Source: Bacteroidaceae bacterium (GTDB taxonomy: Bacteria > Bacteroidota > Bacteroidia > Bacteroidales > Bacteroidaceae). Taken from it: DNA of 64,000 bases. The notes under the pieces are model-generated. The model worked only from the letters and a program-made list of their open reading frames with translations, did not search any database and was not told the origin of the DNA. Positions 9,274-18,287 of this stretch are shown piece by piece (the stretch's first letter is position 1; each line of letters begins with the position of its first letter). The position numbers and the translations under genes were made by a program. The stretch lies in the NCBI GenBank assembly GCA_017645305.1, contig JAGCPD010000003.1:1-64000 (forward strand), read 5' to 3'.

Positions 9274-9286
9274 AATTGTCGTTACT

Positions 9287-11191
9287 TTAAATGATTCTTC
9301 TTACTGTATCTTTGCTATACTCTTCCCAGATTTGCTCGAAGTTGTCGGCCACTTGGTCGTTGGCGAGGCTGCTGTCGCGCATCACGAAGTAGTATGGTTG
9401 TTGACGGGCTATCTCCGTGATGGTCGTCTCGTTCACATCTTCATCAAAGCATGCCATCAGATAACCGTCACTAACGCTCCAAACTGCTTTTCCAGCAATG
9501 CTACGCTTTTCTATCTTGGCAGATAGTTCAATACCAAGTTCTATCATCGTCTGGAAAAGAAGGTCTTCGCCATCATTTCCAAAACGGTCAGGTTTGATAT
9601 TGTCGTCAAACAGCTTTTGTTCGTTGAACTCTGCTGGAGTGTAATACACATCCTGCATGTTCGACGAGTCGAGTTTCAGTACACGGAAACCTGTATCAAG
9701 GTCTTGCGTGGTCAGCGGACTTTCCTCTTTTATTTTCTTGCCTGCACGACGGATGCGCTCCTTGCCTATTTCGCAGATGTTCTTATAGCCAGCCTTGTAA
9801 GCCTCACTCTTCTCATCTGTTGCTTCAGGTAATTGAACCATAATGAACTTTCGCTTACCGCCATCCTCCGCATTGAGTTGCATAACAGCATGGGCTGTTG
9901 TGGCAGAGCCTGAGAAGAAGTCAAGGATGATGGAATCCTTACAATCTATTCTATTAACAAGATAATTAATTAGTTCAACTGGTTTCGAATAATCAAAAGG
10001 GATATTAATGGCTTTCAACAATTTTGCTGCCTGCGTACTAGAATATTCTTCAATTATACCCATAGGTCTTTGTGTGCGCTTGATAATGTTACCATCATTA
10101 TCACACATCATATACTGCTTTGTGTAAATTGTCCATATACCAGAACTATCCTTTTTCATTTCAACGAATCCTCGAGACAAATTGTTGAGAAATTTATCTT
10201 TAGACCATCGCCAACATGCTTTTTCGCCCTTGTTATTATCTGCAGGCATTACCGTTGTCCCATCGGGAGCTTCTATTGGATAATCAAGAGAAGCAGAATA
10301 TTGAATCGACCCCATCCCAAGCTTTTGTAAATAATAAGGTCCACGTTCTTCAAAAAAATCATCCTTACCTTTATATCTGTCAGCATTGGAAATAGGAACA
10401 CCTTTGATTTCAACAGACTCAATGTTTCGAGTAAAGCATAAAATATGTTCATTTTTAATACGGAATAGCCTGCTATCCGAACTACCTCCACCTTCTTTGT
10501 TTGCCCATATCAGATCAGCAACAAAATTGTTAGCACCTAGAACCTCCTCACATACTTTACGTGCATTAGCAACCTCTATGTCATTTAAACTAATAAACAG
10601 TAATCCATCCTCACTCAGCAAATCCTTTGCCACTTTGAGTCGTGGATAAATCATGTTGAGCCAGTCTGTATGGAAGCGTCCATTGCTTTCAGTGTTGGCT
10701 ACAAGGTGATTGCCTTCTTCATCCTCTTGTCCGCTATTGTGCATATACTCGCCTGTCGATTGCGAGAAGTCATCGTTATACACGAAGTCGTTGCCGGTGT
10801 TATATGGCGGGTCAATATAAATCATCTTTACTTTGCCAAGATAGTTCTCGCGGAGGAGTTTCAACACTTGCAAGTTGTCGCCCTCGATATAGAGGTTCTG
10901 CGTATTGTCGAAGTCAACGCTCTCTTCACGACAAGGACGTAATGTATCTGTCGTTGGTGCATTGGCCAGTCGGATGGCATTGCGCTTATCGGGCCAAGTG
11001 AACTGATACCGTTCCTCCGGACCTTCAACAATATCCTTTGACAACTCCTGCCTAAGTTGGTCAAAATCAATTGCCACTTCCGGCTTTCCTTCATCGTTCA
11101 GCCGTTCCGTGAGGCAGTTGGGAAACAATTCCCCAATCCGCTTTATATTCTCATCCACGATGTTCGTGGTCTGCAACTTTAATTTTTTCAT
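9287..11191 (-). CDS. mod: Type III DNA methyltransferase Mod subunit
   Basis: The protein has 634 residues. The catalytic DPPYNTGNDF motif is at 127-136 and the SAM-binding motif FFSGSATTAHA at about 425-435, so the order is beta-class N6-adenine or N4-cytosine. Between them (about 230-400) lies the target-recognition region, whose DNA is clearly more AT-rich than the ends of the gene, as expected if it has been exchanged by recombination. Mod gives sequence recognition and protective methylation for Res. Its start lies one base beyond the stop of the DUF4365 gene, so coupling is likely. The last codons (QIWEEYSKDTVRRII) recur as decayed copies at 6.2-6.4 kb. No simple-sequence tract typical of phase-variable mod genes was seen. 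Confidence 0.95.
   Translation of the reverse strand: MKKLKLQTTNIVDENIKRIGELFPNCLTERLNDEGKPEVAIDFDQLRQELSKDIVEGPEERYQFTWPDKRNAIRLANAPTTDTLRPCREESVDFDNTQNLYIEGDNLQVLKLLRENYLGKVKMIYIDPPYNTGNDFVYNDDFSQSTGEYMHNSGQEDEEGNHLVANTESNGRFHTDWLNMIYPRLKVAKDLLSEDGLLFISLNDIEVANARKVCEEVLGANNFVADLIWANKEGGGSSDSRLFRIKNEHILCFTRNIESVEIKGVPISNADRYKGKDDFFEERGPYYLQKLGMGSIQYSASLDYPIEAPDGTTVMPADNNKGEKACWRWSKDKFLNNLSRGFVEMKKDSSGIWTIYTKQYMMCDNDGNIIKRTQRPMGIIEEYSSTQAAKLLKAINIPFDYSKPVELINYLVNRIDCKDSIILDFFSGSATTAHAVMQLNAEDGGKRKFIMVQLPEATDEKSEAYKAGYKNICEIGKERIRRAGKKIKEESPLTTQDLDTGFRVLKLDSSNMQDVYYTPAEFNEQKLFDDNIKPDRFGNDGEDLLFQTMIELGIELSAKIEKRSIAGKAVWSVSDGYLMACFDEDVNETTITEIARQQPYYFVMRDSSLANDQVADNFEQIWEEYSKDTVRRII
9301..9341. 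repeat. Parental copy of the mod 3'-end repeat
   Basis: These 41 bases encode the end of Mod. They recur with five mismatches at 6234-6274 and more loosely at 6398-6437, all in the same orientation. Recombination between such direct copies could delete the TrlF gene. Confidence 0.75.
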
Positions 11192-11192
11192 T

Positions 11193-12368
11193 TTATGTAG
11201 CTTGCATTAGTGAACTCCAATTGATTCCCGGATAAGTAATACTATATTTTTTTCCGTCAATAGTGCATATTAAACAAATTGCATTTTCATTATTTCTACC
11301 GACATACAAGTTTGATAATCTAATATCCTTCTTTAAGCCTTCATTATCAAGGATGTCCTTCAATAATTGGGCTTCAAGCAGTAGTTGTTCTATATCTTTT
11401 GAAGAGGCAGAAAAATCAATGTCATATTCATGTTCATCTATTTTCAGCCGCTTATAACACAATAGACTATTTACAAAATCTTTTGTTTCTAAGATGGTTG
11501 AAAGAAAAGGTGTGCCATTAAATAGGTGCACTGACAATAATTCTTTGCTTTGCTTATCAATAGCTAGCGACAATATATCACCAATGCTATATAAGAGATA
11601 TGTCGGCATCTCAAGCATTTTAATTCTTTCAAACCATGTAGTTCCATTTATAATTACACATTTTTTACATCGTACATCTCTAACCTCACCTTCTAATCCT
11701 GTAGGTATATGTATTTGACGATTACCTACAGCTATCGTATTGTAAAGATGTATTTTACGACCAGTATTGAATTTTAAAACATCATCCAATGATTTACCTG
11801 GGCCAGAAACGCGAAAAGAGATTTCTTTTGAGATTATTTTAATAGGTGTTAAGTCATCTCCTTGATAAGGCCCTTGCCAATCACAATCATTCAAGAAACT
11901 AATGCAATTCCAATAATAATCATTTGTATTTTCAGGAATAGTTTGGAACTGGATATTTGTTTTCTCCTTGCCTTTTGCTTCTCTGAGATATGTTTTAAGT
12001 TGTTCTGGAGTCAATAATGAGTGATAGATTCTTGACTCTTGCGTTTTTCCATTAAAACAAACGACAAAATATGCCACCCCCCCATTTCTGCGGTAATGAT
12101 CTATGTCAGCGATAGGGACTTCAAATTTAATGGTACTTGAGAATACTTCATCATCTTTGTTCATATGCCCTTTGACTTGAACTCTAATAATTCTATCTAA
12201 ATATTTATTAGAATTGTTATGACAATTAGGCTCATAAACGATGAGGTCACCATCCCACACGGGGAAAGTTGTAGAGGTGCCGATAAACGGAACCATGTTG
12301 CTAGACCAAGAAAAATATCTATTAACCTCAGCAACAGCCAGTATTTCTATATTTGTATTTGTTATCAT
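11193..12368 (-). CDS. DUF4365-like putative nuclease-fold protein
   Basis: This 391-residue protein has an N-terminal block with VWDGDLIVYEP followed by IIRVQVKGH, and later YFVVCFNG. That is the DUF4365 pattern, which belongs to the PD-(D/E)xK fold: the Asp of DGD and the Q-V-K strand would be the metal and catalytic positions. The rest of the protein (from about 150) is not recognised. It overlaps the end of the DUF4391 gene by four bases and ends one base before mod, so it is embedded in the restriction operon. Its DNA is AT-rich like the TrlF gene and unlike the DUF4391 and helicase genes, which suggests a separate origin. Effector or recombination-linked nuclease roles are both possible. 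Confidence 0.65.
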   Translation of the reverse strand: MITNTNIEILAVAEVNRYFSWSSNMVPFIGTSTTFPVWDGDLIVYEPNCHNNSNKYLDRIIRVQVKGHMNKDDEVFSSTIKFEVPIADIDHYRRNGGVAYFVVCFNGKTQESRIYHSLLTPEQLKTYLREAKGKEKTNIQFQTIPENTNDYYWNCISFLNDCDWQGPYQGDDLTPIKIISKEISFRVSGPGKSLDDVLKFNTGRKIHLYNTIAVGNRQIHIPTGLEGEVRDVRCKKCVIINGTTWFERIKMLEMPTYLLYSIGDILSLAIDKQSKELLSVHLFNGTPFLSTILETKDFVNSLLCYKRLKIDEHEYDIDFSASSKDIEQLLLEAQLLKDILDNEGLKKDIRLSNLYVGRNNENAICLICTIDGKKYSITYPGINWSSLMQAT

Positions 12369-12970
12369 ATAATTATCATTCGCTTGAGTCGTGATATTTC
12401 TTGATGCAACTCAAATTTCTTGCGCGTCTGTTTTTCTATACGACACTGCTTTTCTAATGATTCTATCTGGCGAAGTAACTTGTCTCGCTGCTCACGATGG
12501 ATAATCTGTTCCTCAATGCTTTCTTCTGCCTGGGCATCCAAACCACCGATGGTTGCAACGATGTTATTCCAGACATCATCAAGCGACAAGCCTTGCAGGG
12601 GGATAGCGGCTTCGCTTGTCGGCATCCATTCTGACTGTTGTAGCCGGGTATGGAAGATGCAGAACTGTGTCTGCTCTTCATATTGCATGGCAAAGACCAT
12701 CTTCTGTGGTATCAGTTTTTGAAGCATGAGGATATTCTTCGAGTCATAGTCCTTCCGCTTCAGTGCCACTTGCAACACATAGAATCCTTCTATTTCTTTC
12801 CCTTTTGCTAAGGCTGGAACTGTTGCCGATGATACCCTTGCCACCAATGCCATTCGGCTGATGTCCGCATCGAAACAGTCACGCTCAGTCGCTTTGAGAT
12901 TGAACTTCTCAAAGACAGCCTTCTTGTATAGTGGCTTGTTGATGAGTGTATTTGGTGGCAATCCGTACAT
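12365..12970 (-). CDS. DUF4391 domain protein
   Basis: The start MYGLPPNTLINKPLYKK was chosen because it clears the helicase stop; an in-frame ATG at 12997 would overlap it. The protein has a mixed alpha/beta body (DADISRMALVARVSSATV, FYVLQVALKRKDYDSKN, QKMVFAMQYEE, CIFHTRLQ) and a long C-terminal coiled coil (about 150-200). This is the DUF4391 pattern. DUF4391 genes commonly accompany a PLD/SNF2-type helicase in bacterial defence loci, where their role is unresolved; a structural adaptor is plausible from the coiled coil. Lower-AT DNA matches the helicase gene, so the two probably travel together. Confidence 0.8.
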   Translation of the reverse strand: MYGLPPNTLINKPLYKKAVFEKFNLKATERDCFDADISRMALVARVSSATVPALAKGKEIEGFYVLQVALKRKDYDSKNILMLQKLIPQKMVFAMQYEEQTQFCIFHTRLQQSEWMPTSEAAIPLQGLSLDDVWNNIVATIGGLDAQAEESIEEQIIHREQRDKLLRQIESLEKQCRIEKQTRKKFELHQEISRLKRMIII

Positions 12971-12975
12971 AGTCG

Positions 12976-15900
12976 TTACTTGATTACGAGGAAACAAATC
13001 AGTTCAAAGTCGTCAAGCCCGGTAATGCGCTCTTCAAAGAGTTCACCCACATAGCCATCAAGAAAGCGGTCAATGTCAGACTCTTCCTTCTTAGTTACAA
13101 TAGACTCTATCGCCTTGCCAAGCAACTCTGAGTATTTCCCCATACGCAGTCCATCGCGTGTCTCTTTGTTGAAGGCACTGCACAGTTTGACATCAGGGTT
13201 GGTTATGGGTTTGCAGAGCAAACGCATCTTGTCGAGCAAGTCTTTCGGGTGCAGATGGTCAACAAGCACTTCGCCATCGTCCTTGATATAGACCATATAG
13301 AACGGATGCAACTGGTTCTTGTGGTCGATGTTCACGCCAGCCGTGCGATTCTTCAAGACAAAGACTGTCCCGGCTGGTGCCTGGTCTGTAGCATGTACAA
13401 CGGCATGAAGTCCGAAAGGTGTATGCTCCACGTCATGATTGCTGTTGATGTACTCCAGCAAGTCAAGACGGAACTCATTCAGTCCCAAGTCCATGATACT
13501 GACACCCGTATTCATTTCTTCCAAATCGACGACATCTTCTTTCAGTCGCTCCAACTGCTGCTTGCGGTACTCCAAATCGTCTTTCTCTTCAGGCGAAAGA
13601 AGGTTGTCGTCACCTGTGGCGGTCATCACCGTTACCTTCATGCGACTCTCCACACGTCCTTTCAAGTTGATGTATTCATCCAACGTCATGTCGGGCCAGT
13701 AGTTGACCAACTGAATCTGTGCATTCTTCGATCCGATACGGTCGATACGTCCGAAACGCTGAATAATGCGCACAGGGTTCCAGTGTATATCGTAGTTCAG
13801 CAGGTAGTCACAATCCTGTAGGTTCTGACCTTCGCTGATACAGTCAGTAGCAATCAACACATCAATTTCATCTTTCAGATGTGGATAGACGGCTTCACGC
13901 TCCTTGGATATAGGCGAGAAAAGGGTCAGCACTTTGTTGAAGTCAAGTTTCTCCTTCAATTTGAGAGTGCTTCGTGCTTCCACATCACCTGTCACCAGAG
14001 CCACATTTAGGCCATACTCTTTCTTGATTGGGTCTGCCAGGCAGTCGTACAGATATTGCGCAGTATCAGAGAAGGCCGTAAAGACAAGCACCTTCTTGTT
14101 ATTTCCGTTGATGGGATGAGCAAACTTGTCTTTTAAGTCGCTGATGAGCTGTTGTAGTTTGCTGTCATGCTCAGGCGTAATGCTCTGAAGCATCAGTAGG
14201 AGCAGACGGATGATTTCAAGGTCGTCCTTGATTTCCTTCTGCCATGATATATAGTCCATATCCTCCAAGAGGATGCGGTTTTTCTTTTTACCGATGGTGA
14301 AGTCCTGTTCGTCCTCATCACCATCAACACTTTCATAGTCATCTACCGACACACGTCTCTCGCCATTTTGGAAACGGGCGATGGCATCAAGCGTCTCCTG
14401 CATGTAGTCTCGGATACGAGTTAAAGTCAAGCGGAAAGAGTTGACCGATGACTCCAGGCGTTTCAACAGCTGCATATTCATCAATCGCTGAATGCCCTGC
14501 TCACGTTCCTCTATGCTCAGGCGGTGGCCTGTAGTGCTTTCCTCTTCTTTGTACTTCCAGAGCTGGCTCGGAAGGATAAAGGCAGAGGGCGCATAGATGG
14601 CCAGATGCAACATTTGCAGTTGCTCAAATATCTCATTATAGTTGATGGCCGTATCGAGGTCGGTCAGATGCGGATTCCTGGATATGGGCTTCAGACGTTC
14701 AGGGAAGGTTCCGATGTCTGCCGTATCGTAATACTGCTGTATATGCTTGCGACTTCGAGCAATGGTTACGGCATCGAGCAAACGGAAAAAATCGAAGTCA
14801 AGCATCCGTAGAAGTCTTTCTGTGGTACGCTCTTCAGGTGGGAGGTCTGCCCAGATGTTATAAGAGCCTTGTGCCTGACGGAAGATGTCATCAATGCCCC
14901 GATTGGTGGGTAACAGTTTGTCGAAAGCTGCGGATTCGCCTTCGTATGCCAGTTGGAGTTGGTTCTTCAGGTCGTTGAAACGGTTATTGACTGGTGTGGC
15001 AGAGAGCATGAGTACCTTCGTCTTCACTCCCGAGCGGATGACTTTGTTCATCAGACGGAGATAGCGATTCTCTTTGGGATTCTCGCCGTTCTCGTCTGTG
15101 CTCACCTTACCGCCATTACGGAAATTATGGCTCTCATCAATGACTACAAGGTCATAGTTGCCCCAATTTACACGTTCCAAATCGAGGTCGTTACTGCGGC
15201 CATGTTCACGCGAGAGGTCTGTGTGATAGAGAATGTCGTAATTCAAACGGTCTTTCGCCAACGGATTGTTGACGTAGTTCTGGCGATAAGTATTCCAGTT
15301 CTCAAAGAGTTTCTTGGGACAAAGCACTAAGACGGTTCGGTTTCGACTCTCAAAATACTTGATGACCGACAGGGCGGTGAAAGTCTTTCCTAAACCCACA
15401 CTGTCTGCAAGGATGCAGCCATTGTACTTCTCCAGTTTGTTGATGACCGCAAGTGCTGCATCACGTTGGAAGTTGTAGAGCTTATCCCAGATGGCTGAGT
15501 TCTTGAAACCAGTAGCCTCTTTTGGCAGATCGTCTTCGCTGATGTCCTCCAAAAACTCATTGAAGATGTTGTAGAGTGCCACGAAGTAAAGGAACTCTGG
15601 GGCATTCTCCTTATAGGCATTGCTGATGCTATCAATGACCTCTTCCGTCACTACTTGTAGGCGGCCGCTGTCGTTCCATATCTGGTTGAAAAGGTCGATG
15701 TATGCCTTGGAGAAGGGTGCTTCTGCCTTTTGAATCATCGTGTAGGCATTGTTGCCTTTCTCACATCCGAGGTCAACAGTGGTAAAACCGTTGATGGGTG
15801 AATAGCTGATGTCATCAAGGTTTATGAAGCCCATCATCTGCTCGTTGGTCTTGTTTGACTTGAAACAAGCCTTTTCCCTTATCCATTCTGCACACTCACG

Positions 15901-16203
15901 GGCAATAGCCTTTTGGGTCAGTTCGTTGCGGAGCTTCACTTCAAACTCTGAACCATAAAGCGTCCGTTCACGGTCTAAACGGGGAATGTAGAACTCACGT
16001 TGCTGCTTGGGAGTCTTTTCTGTAGTAAATGTCGGTGAAGTGAAAATGAAACGGAGTTCCTTGATGTCCTTCAATGCCTCCTTCAACTCCTGAAAGGCAT
16101 AGATGGAGAAACAGGATGCCGCTATGGATAGTCGGCTTCCGGCTTTCATTTGCGCTACGATGTCATCCCGTAGTGTCTTGTTGATGTTGTTAATTAACTC
16201 CAT
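12976..16203 (-). CDS. SNF2-family helicase with PLD-like N-terminus
   Basis: At 1075 residues, this is the first gene of the operon. The N-terminal 120 residues resemble the PLD-like region of such helicases (IAASCFSIYAFQEL, ELRFIFTSPTF), but I see no HxK catalytic pair. The SNF2 motor is complete: ILADSVGLGKTFTALSVI, DLVVIDESHNFRNGG, MLSATPVNNRF, VLVFTAFSDTAQYL, and motif V/VI SEGQNLQDCDYLLNYDIHW followed by IIQRFGRIDRIGS. It would translocate on double-stranded DNA using ATP. With DUF4391 it forms the upstream half of the locus, giving the system two motors (this one and Res). It resembles DISARM DrmD in broad type, but no other DISARM core genes are present. Confidence 0.9.
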   Translation of the reverse strand: MELINNINKTLRDDIVAQMKAGSRLSIAASCFSIYAFQELKEALKDIKELRFIFTSPTFTTEKTPKQQREFYIPRLDRERTLYGSEFEVKLRNELTQKAIARECAEWIREKACFKSNKTNEQMMGFINLDDISYSPINGFTTVDLGCEKGNNAYTMIQKAEAPFSKAYIDLFNQIWNDSGRLQVVTEEVIDSISNAYKENAPEFLYFVALYNIFNEFLEDISEDDLPKEATGFKNSAIWDKLYNFQRDAALAVINKLEKYNGCILADSVGLGKTFTALSVIKYFESRNRTVLVLCPKKLFENWNTYRQNYVNNPLAKDRLNYDILYHTDLSREHGRSNDLDLERVNWGNYDLVVIDESHNFRNGGKVSTDENGENPKENRYLRLMNKVIRSGVKTKVLMLSATPVNNRFNDLKNQLQLAYEGESAAFDKLLPTNRGIDDIFRQAQGSYNIWADLPPEERTTERLLRMLDFDFFRLLDAVTIARSRKHIQQYYDTADIGTFPERLKPISRNPHLTDLDTAINYNEIFEQLQMLHLAIYAPSAFILPSQLWKYKEEESTTGHRLSIEEREQGIQRLMNMQLLKRLESSVNSFRLTLTRIRDYMQETLDAIARFQNGERRVSVDDYESVDGDEDEQDFTIGKKKNRILLEDMDYISWQKEIKDDLEIIRLLLLMLQSITPEHDSKLQQLISDLKDKFAHPINGNNKKVLVFTAFSDTAQYLYDCLADPIKKEYGLNVALVTGDVEARSTLKLKEKLDFNKVLTLFSPISKEREAVYPHLKDEIDVLIATDCISEGQNLQDCDYLLNYDIHWNPVRIIQRFGRIDRIGSKNAQIQLVNYWPDMTLDEYINLKGRVESRMKVTVMTATGDDNLLSPEEKDDLEYRKQQLERLKEDVVDLEEMNTGVSIMDLGLNEFRLDLLEYINSNHDVEHTPFGLHAVVHATDQAPAGTVFVLKNRTAGVNIDHKNQLHPFYMVYIKDDGEVLVDHLHPKDLLDKMRLLCKPITNPDVKLCSAFNKETRDGLRMGKYSELLGKAIESIVTKKEESDIDRFLDGYVGELFEERITGLDDFELICFLVIK

Positions 16204-16359
16204 CTACCTAAATAAAGAACCCCCAAGCAGTGTCTCGACAGGCGACCAAACCTTTGCATACACAGCGAGGGGATTCCATATGGCGTTTGCCTATTGGCTC
16301 TTTGGGTCATTTGTCGAAATGTGAACATGATTGTTTGTCATGCGCACATTGCATGGGCG

Positions 16360-16367
16360 CAAAGTTA
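16360..16367 (-). promoter_or_regulatory. Promoter -7 box of the restriction operon
   Basis: TAACTTTG on the minus strand is a perfect Bacteroidota -7 box. It lies about 155 bases upstream of the helicase start, giving a fairly long leader. The rest of the 490-base spacer (16204-16692) is AT-rich and holds only the hipB promoter and operator. Confidence 0.65.
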
Positions 16368-16635
16368 CTAAAAATAAACCGAAAAACAGGCAATTTCTAT
16401 ATTAAATAAGGTGAAGAAGAAGATTTTCACCTCTTTTTGATGTTAAAACGTCACCTTTACTATTCTTACTCCTTTCATTTAGTTAACAAAGTGGCATCTA
16501 TTACAAAGAAGCCATAGGGTCTTGTACCACTTATAACCAAAATTGCATTATTCTAATGATAATTAAAATGAAGCAAAATGGTCAAAATGAAATGGTAAAG
16601 CTATAAAAACTTGTGATAAGAGCAATTTTTTTATT

Positions 16636-16661
16636 AAAATGTTTGTTATATTAAACATTTT
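16636..16661. promoter_or_regulatory. Inverted-repeat operator of hipBA
   Basis: AAAATGTTT (16636-16644) and AAACATTTT (16653-16661) are perfect nine-base inverted arms separated by eight bases. They cover the -33 element of the hipB promoter, the place where a HipB dimer would block transcription. HipB-type antitoxins bind such palindromes to autoregulate; the binding here is inferred. Confidence 0.7.
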
Positions 16662-16673
16662 TATTTAACTTTG
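16642..16673 (+). promoter_or_regulatory. Promoter of hipBA
   Basis: TTTG at 16642-16645 and TAACTTTG at 16666-16673 are separated by 20 bases, matching the Bacteroidota -33/-7 consensus. The hipB ATG follows 19 bases after the -7 box. Confidence 0.8.
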
Positions 16674-16692
16674 CACCCAATAAGATACAATT

Positions 16693-16992
16693 ATGGGTAA
16701 GAATACATTTGGTAAAACGATGCCAAGGGCATTGAGCCAGAACCTGAAGATTATGGGCGAGCAAATCATGTTGGCCCGCAAGCGCAGGCATTTGTCCATG
16801 CAGGACATAGCAGACAGGGCTACGGTGACACGTCTAACTGTCTCAAAGGTGGAACATGGCGACCCAACGGTCTCCATGGGAATCTATGCGCGTGTTCTCT
16901 TTGCACTTAATCTGGAAAAGGATATCACCCTGTTGGCTGCCGATGATGCTCTTGGCAGACAGCTTCAGGATGCAGAATTGTTGAGGAAATGA
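16693..16992 (+). CDS. hipB: HipB-like antitoxin, XRE-type HTH protein
   Basis: This 99-residue protein has a helix-turn-helix at about 35-75 (ARKRRHLSMQDIADRATVTR and then SKVEHGDPTVSMGIYARVL), which is typical of HipB. It overlaps the hipA start by four bases (ATGA), so toxin and antitoxin are translationally coupled. HipB binds HipA, keeps it inactive and represses the operon through the palindrome at 16636-16661. The C-terminal tail (LGRQLQDAELLRK) is the degradable end in known HipB proteins. It stands divergently from the restriction operon. Identification rests on the HTH and the adjacent full HipA. Confidence 0.9.
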   Translation: MGKNTFGKTMPRALSQNLKIMGEQIMLARKRRHLSMQDIADRATVTRLTVSKVEHGDPTVSMGIYARVLFALNLEKDITLLAADDALGRQLQDAELLRK

Positions 16993-18239
16993 AAAGGATT
17001 ACAGTTTACGCAGATTTTGATTTCCTAACCTCTCCCGAAGAGATAGGTACATTAGGCTACGAACACGTTCGTGGTAAGGACCATTTTGTCTTTGAGTATT
17101 CGCGCCAGTGGTTGAAACAGCATGGTGGCCTCCTGCTGAGCGGTGACCTGATGAATGTTCCTTCATTGCAGCATCCACGTGGCAACGATAATGTGTTCGG
17201 CTTTGTCAAGGATTCCTTCCCCGATCGCTGGGGACGGTTGTTGCTTGACCGCAGAGAGCGACTGACAGCCCAACAGGAAGGCAGACCGAAACGCATGCTT
17301 ACAAATTATGATTATCTCATTGGCATAGAAGACTTCACCCGTATGGGAGGCATACGATACAAAGAGGAAGATAGCGATGGCTATATAAACGCGAGTGCAA
17401 AATACCTTGTTCCCCCTATTGAGAGTCTTCGTGCCTTATGCGATGCTTGTCATGAGATTGAGTTGGCAGAGGAGCGCAATGAATTGCCAGAGCAGCGCTG
17501 GCTCGACCAGTTGATTGATCCGGGAACCTCACTTGGCGGCGCTCGTCCAAAGGCCAACGTGGTTGATACAGACGGAAAACTGTACGTGGCAAAGTTCCCA
17601 TCAAAAAAGGATCTGGAGAATACTGAGCTTATTGAGCACTTCTCGCATCAACTTGCGGCAAAGGCTGGCATCAATGTGGCAAAAACGCGCACCATCAAGA
17701 TTTCAAAGGACCGTGACCTGCTTCTTTCAGAACGCTTCGATAGAACAGCAGAAGGCCGTCGCATACACTTTGCTTCTGCTATGTCGTTGCTTGGATTTGA
17801 TGATGGAGCTGGCAGCAGCACAGGGAACGGCTATCTTGACATCGTTGATTTCATCCTTCGTGGGTGTACCGATGTGCGTCAGAATCTCCGCGAACTCTAT
17901 CGCAGAGTGGCATTTAACATCATGTTTGGCAACACCGACGACCACTTCCGCAATCACGGTTTCCTGCTTACCCCGAAAGGCTGGACACTCTCTCCAGCAT
18001 ACGACATCAATCCAGGAGCAAAGTCACATCAATGCTTGCTCATAGACTCATACACAGAAGAGTCGGACATCAACGCCTTACTCTCTGCAAGCGAGAGCTA
18101 CATGCTTGAACGCCAAGAAGCATCAGAGATTATAGAAGAGGTTCGTGCCGCCATCAAAGACTGGCGCAAAACCGCAACGGAGCTGCAAATACCCATCAAA
18201 CTGTTAGAATCATATTCCATTTGTTGGGATGAATTATAA
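16989..18239 (+). CDS. hipA: HipA-type serine/threonine kinase toxin
   Basis: This 416-residue, full-length HipA has the N-terminal subdomain with DSFPDRWGRLLLDRR, the glycine-rich loop SLGGARPKAN (about 181-190), the ATP-binding lysine in YVAKFPSKKD, the catalytic loop FGNTDDHFRNHG (about 313-324) and the metal-binding SPAYDINP (about 335-342). HipA kinases phosphorylate targets such as glutamyl-tRNA synthetase and cause growth arrest; the target of this one is not known. All key residues look intact, so it should be active when free of HipB. The pair lies at the edge of the defence island, as stabilising or abortive-infection modules often do. Confidence 0.93.
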   Translation: MKRITVYADFDFLTSPEEIGTLGYEHVRGKDHFVFEYSRQWLKQHGGLLLSGDLMNVPSLQHPRGNDNVFGFVKDSFPDRWGRLLLDRRERLTAQQEGRPKRMLTNYDYLIGIEDFTRMGGIRYKEEDSDGYINASAKYLVPPIESLRALCDACHEIELAEERNELPEQRWLDQLIDPGTSLGGARPKANVVDTDGKLYVAKFPSKKDLENTELIEHFSHQLAAKAGINVAKTRTIKISKDRDLLLSERFDRTAEGRRIHFASAMSLLGFDDGAGSSTGNGYLDIVDFILRGCTDVRQNLRELYRRVAFNIMFGNTDDHFRNHGFLLTPKGWTLSPAYDINPGAKSHQCLLIDSYTEESDINALLSASESYMLERQEASEIIEEVRAAIKDWRKTATELQIPIKLLESYSICWDEL

Positions 18240-18279
18240 AAAAGATAGCACATTCTGCACGTTTTTCGTAAAAAATGTG

Positions 18280-18287
18280 TAACTTTG
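18280..18287 (+). promoter_or_regulatory. Promoter-like -7 box upstream of the CotH gene
   Basis: TAACTTTG lies 393 bases before the next plus-strand start (18680). No convincing ORF lies between them, so it either drives the CotH gene with a long leader or is a leftover. The 440-base spacer otherwise holds only the short repeats at 18541-18625. Confidence 0.4.

Noticed and set aside
9287..11191. Phase-variable mod gene
   Set aside because: No homopolymer or short tandem tract long enough for slippage was found in the coding region.
393..16203. Classification as DISARM or BREX
   Set aside because: There is an SNF2 helicase and a methyltransferase, but no DrmA, DrmB or DrmC, and no PglZ, BrxC or PglX type genes; Mod and Res are plainly type III.
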